Of a DNA stretch of 64,000 nucleotides, positions 62,999 through 64,000 are shown piece by piece. The notes under the pieces were generated by a model. That model had not been told where the DNA came from, ran no database searches, and saw only the letters and a program-made list of their open reading frames with translations. Both the position numbers and the translations under genes were made by a program. The DNA is taken from the NCBI GenBank assembly GCA_024640365.1, contig JAHEFE010000011.1, positions 17,266 through 81,265 of the forward strand, in the 5' to 3' direction. The stretch is from Woeseiaceae bacterium (GTDB lineage Bacteria > Pseudomonadota > Gammaproteobacteria > Steroidobacterales > Woeseiaceae). Positions within the stretch are counted from its first letter, which is position 1; every line of letters begins with the position of its first letter.

Positions 62999-63613
62999 TT
63001 AAGCTTCCGGATCGTTGGCCTGCTCGTCACCAAAGGCCAGGAATTTCGCGAGCATGGCACGAGCCTCATCCATTCCTTGTCGGCTTAGTGCCGAAAACAG
63101 CTGGACGCTTATGTCAGAACCTAGTTCACGCCGGACTTGCAACAACGCGGCGGCGGCCTGCCCGCGCTTCAGCTTGTCTGCCTTGGTCAGCAATATATGG
63201 ACTGGCAGTTCCGCAGCCTTGGCGAGCGCCAGCATCTGGCGATCAAAATCTGTCACCTGACGGCGAATATCCATCACCAGAATAAGACCCCTCAGGCTCT
63301 CGCGATTCTCAAAATAAGCCTGTAGCAACTCGCCCCAGTGGCGCCGCATGGCGTCGGATACCTTGGCAAAACCGTAGCCGGGCAGATCGACCAGGCGCTT
63401 CCCATCCAGCAACGCAAAGAAATTGACCAGTTGAGTCCTCCCGGGAGTCTTGCTCGTGCGGGCAAACTGGCGCCGATTAACGATTATGTTGATAGCGCTG
63501 GACTTGCCAGCATTAGACCGGCCGGCAACGGCGATCTCAGTGCCGGTATCGGGCATGAACTGGCTAGGCTGGTTCGCGCTCAGCAAGAATTTTGCGTCTG
63601 GATATTCGGACAA
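62999..63613 (-). CDS. engB: Ribosome biogenesis GTPase (YihA/YsxC)
   Basis: A 204-residue GTPase needed for large ribosomal subunit assembly. G1 is AGRSNAGKSSAIN (near residue 32), G2 includes TPGRTQLVNFF, G3 DLPGYGF, G4 LLTKADK, and G5 the SALSRQG segment. Length fits the family. It is convergent with polA and divergent from the cytochrome gene, the arrangement known in Pseudomonas. Confidence 0.96.
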   Translation of the reverse strand: MSEYPDAKFLLSANQPSQFMPDTGTEIAVAGRSNAGKSSAINIIVNRRQFARTSKTPGRTQLVNFFALLDGKRLVDLPGYGFAKVSDAMRRHWGELLQAYFENRESLRGLILVMDIRRQVTDFDRQMLALAKAAELPVHILLTKADKLKRGQAAAALLQVRRELGSDISVQLFSALSRQGMDEARAMLAKFLAFGDEQANDPEA

Positions 63614-63769
63614 CGAGCGCCGCCTTGGGGGAATATGTGTATAATTTGGAGTTTGCTCAGTCTAGCATAACGCCTGTAGCCACATGGCAAATCAGGCATT
63701 AATCTGGTTTCACCTTTTCGCGGGGCGCCTCACAGTGATCCGCAATTTACGAGATGACGGTTCGATAAA

Positions 63770-64000
63770 ATGAATTTCAAAATGGTTCTAACTACTGCTG
63801 CACTTTTCGCTTTGCTGATCCCTGCCCTTGCCTCTGCTGAAGGGCTTGTCGACGGAACCGCTGACGCTGGCCAGACAAAGTCTGCAATCTGTGCAGCTTG
63901 CCACGGCTCTGACGGTAACAGCGTGAATCCGGTGTGGCCCAGTATCGCTGGACAGCACCCAACGTATATTGCAAAGCAGTTGCACGCATTCAAGGATGGC
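63770..64000 (+). CDS. Cytochrome c4-type protein, N-terminal part (runs off the window)
   Basis: The first 77 codons of an exported cytochrome c. The signal peptide spans about residues 1-23 (ending LASAEG), and the first heme motif is CAACH (residues 41-45), followed by DGNSVNPVWPSIAGQHPTYIAKQL, typical of the first domain of diheme cytochrome c4. Cytochrome c4 passes electrons in the periplasm, often to cbb3 oxidase. The gene is open at the window edge. Its position beside engB matches cc4 in Pseudomonas. A TATAAT at 63640-63645 lies 125 bases ahead of the start. Confidence 0.88.
   Translation, partial: MNFKMVLTTAALFALLIPALASAEGLVDGTADAGQTKSAICAACHGSDGNSVNPVWPSIAGQHPTYIAKQLHAFKDG

Overview
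The window reads as a chromosomal segment of a gammaproteobacterium with roughly balanced base composition. Evidence: a proteobacterial gshA, a complete PspF/PspA envelope-stress locus with a sigma-54 promoter, an LptM lipoprotein, FadE-type acyl-CoA dehydrogenase, Can-type carbonic anhydrase, and a polA - intergenic terminator - engB - cytochrome c4 order like that of Pseudomonas. A full mevalonate pathway is present, which is unusual for this class (known in Legionella and Coxiella, for example). The genus cannot be fixed from sequence alone. I see no tRNA, rRNA, CRISPR array, insertion sequence or prophage, and no gene-free stretch longer than 300 bases; the largest gaps (13857-14123, 22741-23020, 23429-23727, 32579-32869) hold only putative promoters and, in the last, a strong palindrome.

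Layout. 146-10777: M16 protease, GNAT acetyltransferase, NTF2-like protein, carbonic anhydrase, ABM monooxygenase, a C39-peptidase ABC exporter with its HlyD adaptor, a class II aldolase-like protein, an acidic exported protein and a DUF1761 protein. 10784-23428: UvrD-family helicase, alpha/beta hydrolase, SLC13 permease with RCK_C domains, quinone oxidoreductase, SDR, ferredoxin-reductase-like flavoprotein, a pair of similar membrane-anchored unknowns, gshA and a bactofilin. 23728-29920: a HAMP-PAS-GGDEF-EAL protein, a small exported protein, then the psp locus with duplicated PspB- and PspC-like genes and divergent pspF. 29958-32578: YtrA-type GntR regulator with an ABC transporter and a small membrane protein, preceded by a 22-bp palindrome. 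32870-38496: mdh, fadE, a DUF4286-DUF3667 protein and a DUF4399 lipoprotein.

38574-45850 holds the mevalonate pathway from HMG-CoA synthase to farnesyl diphosphate synthase. Its most striking gene encodes HMG-CoA reductase and mevalonate kinase as one 743-residue protein. dinB, gspA, gspB and a DAK2-DegV fusion follow ispA in the same direction. 51314-53693: YedK and an ABC-2 exporter. 53747-55121: a divergent pair that looks FlhD-like and FlhC-like, with no flagellar genes nearby; this is the least explained locus. 55207-58590: mscL, rraA, nudC, an NRDE protein and a carboxylesterase. 58750-64000: an acetyl/succinylornithine carbamoyltransferase-like gene, lptM, polA, a probable small RNA, engB and the start of a cytochrome c4 gene.

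The best candidates for something undescribed are the reductase-kinase fusion, the divergent FlhD/FlhC-like pair, the polA-engB small-RNA candidate, the duplicated psp operon, and the carbamoyltransferase with unusual specificity residues.
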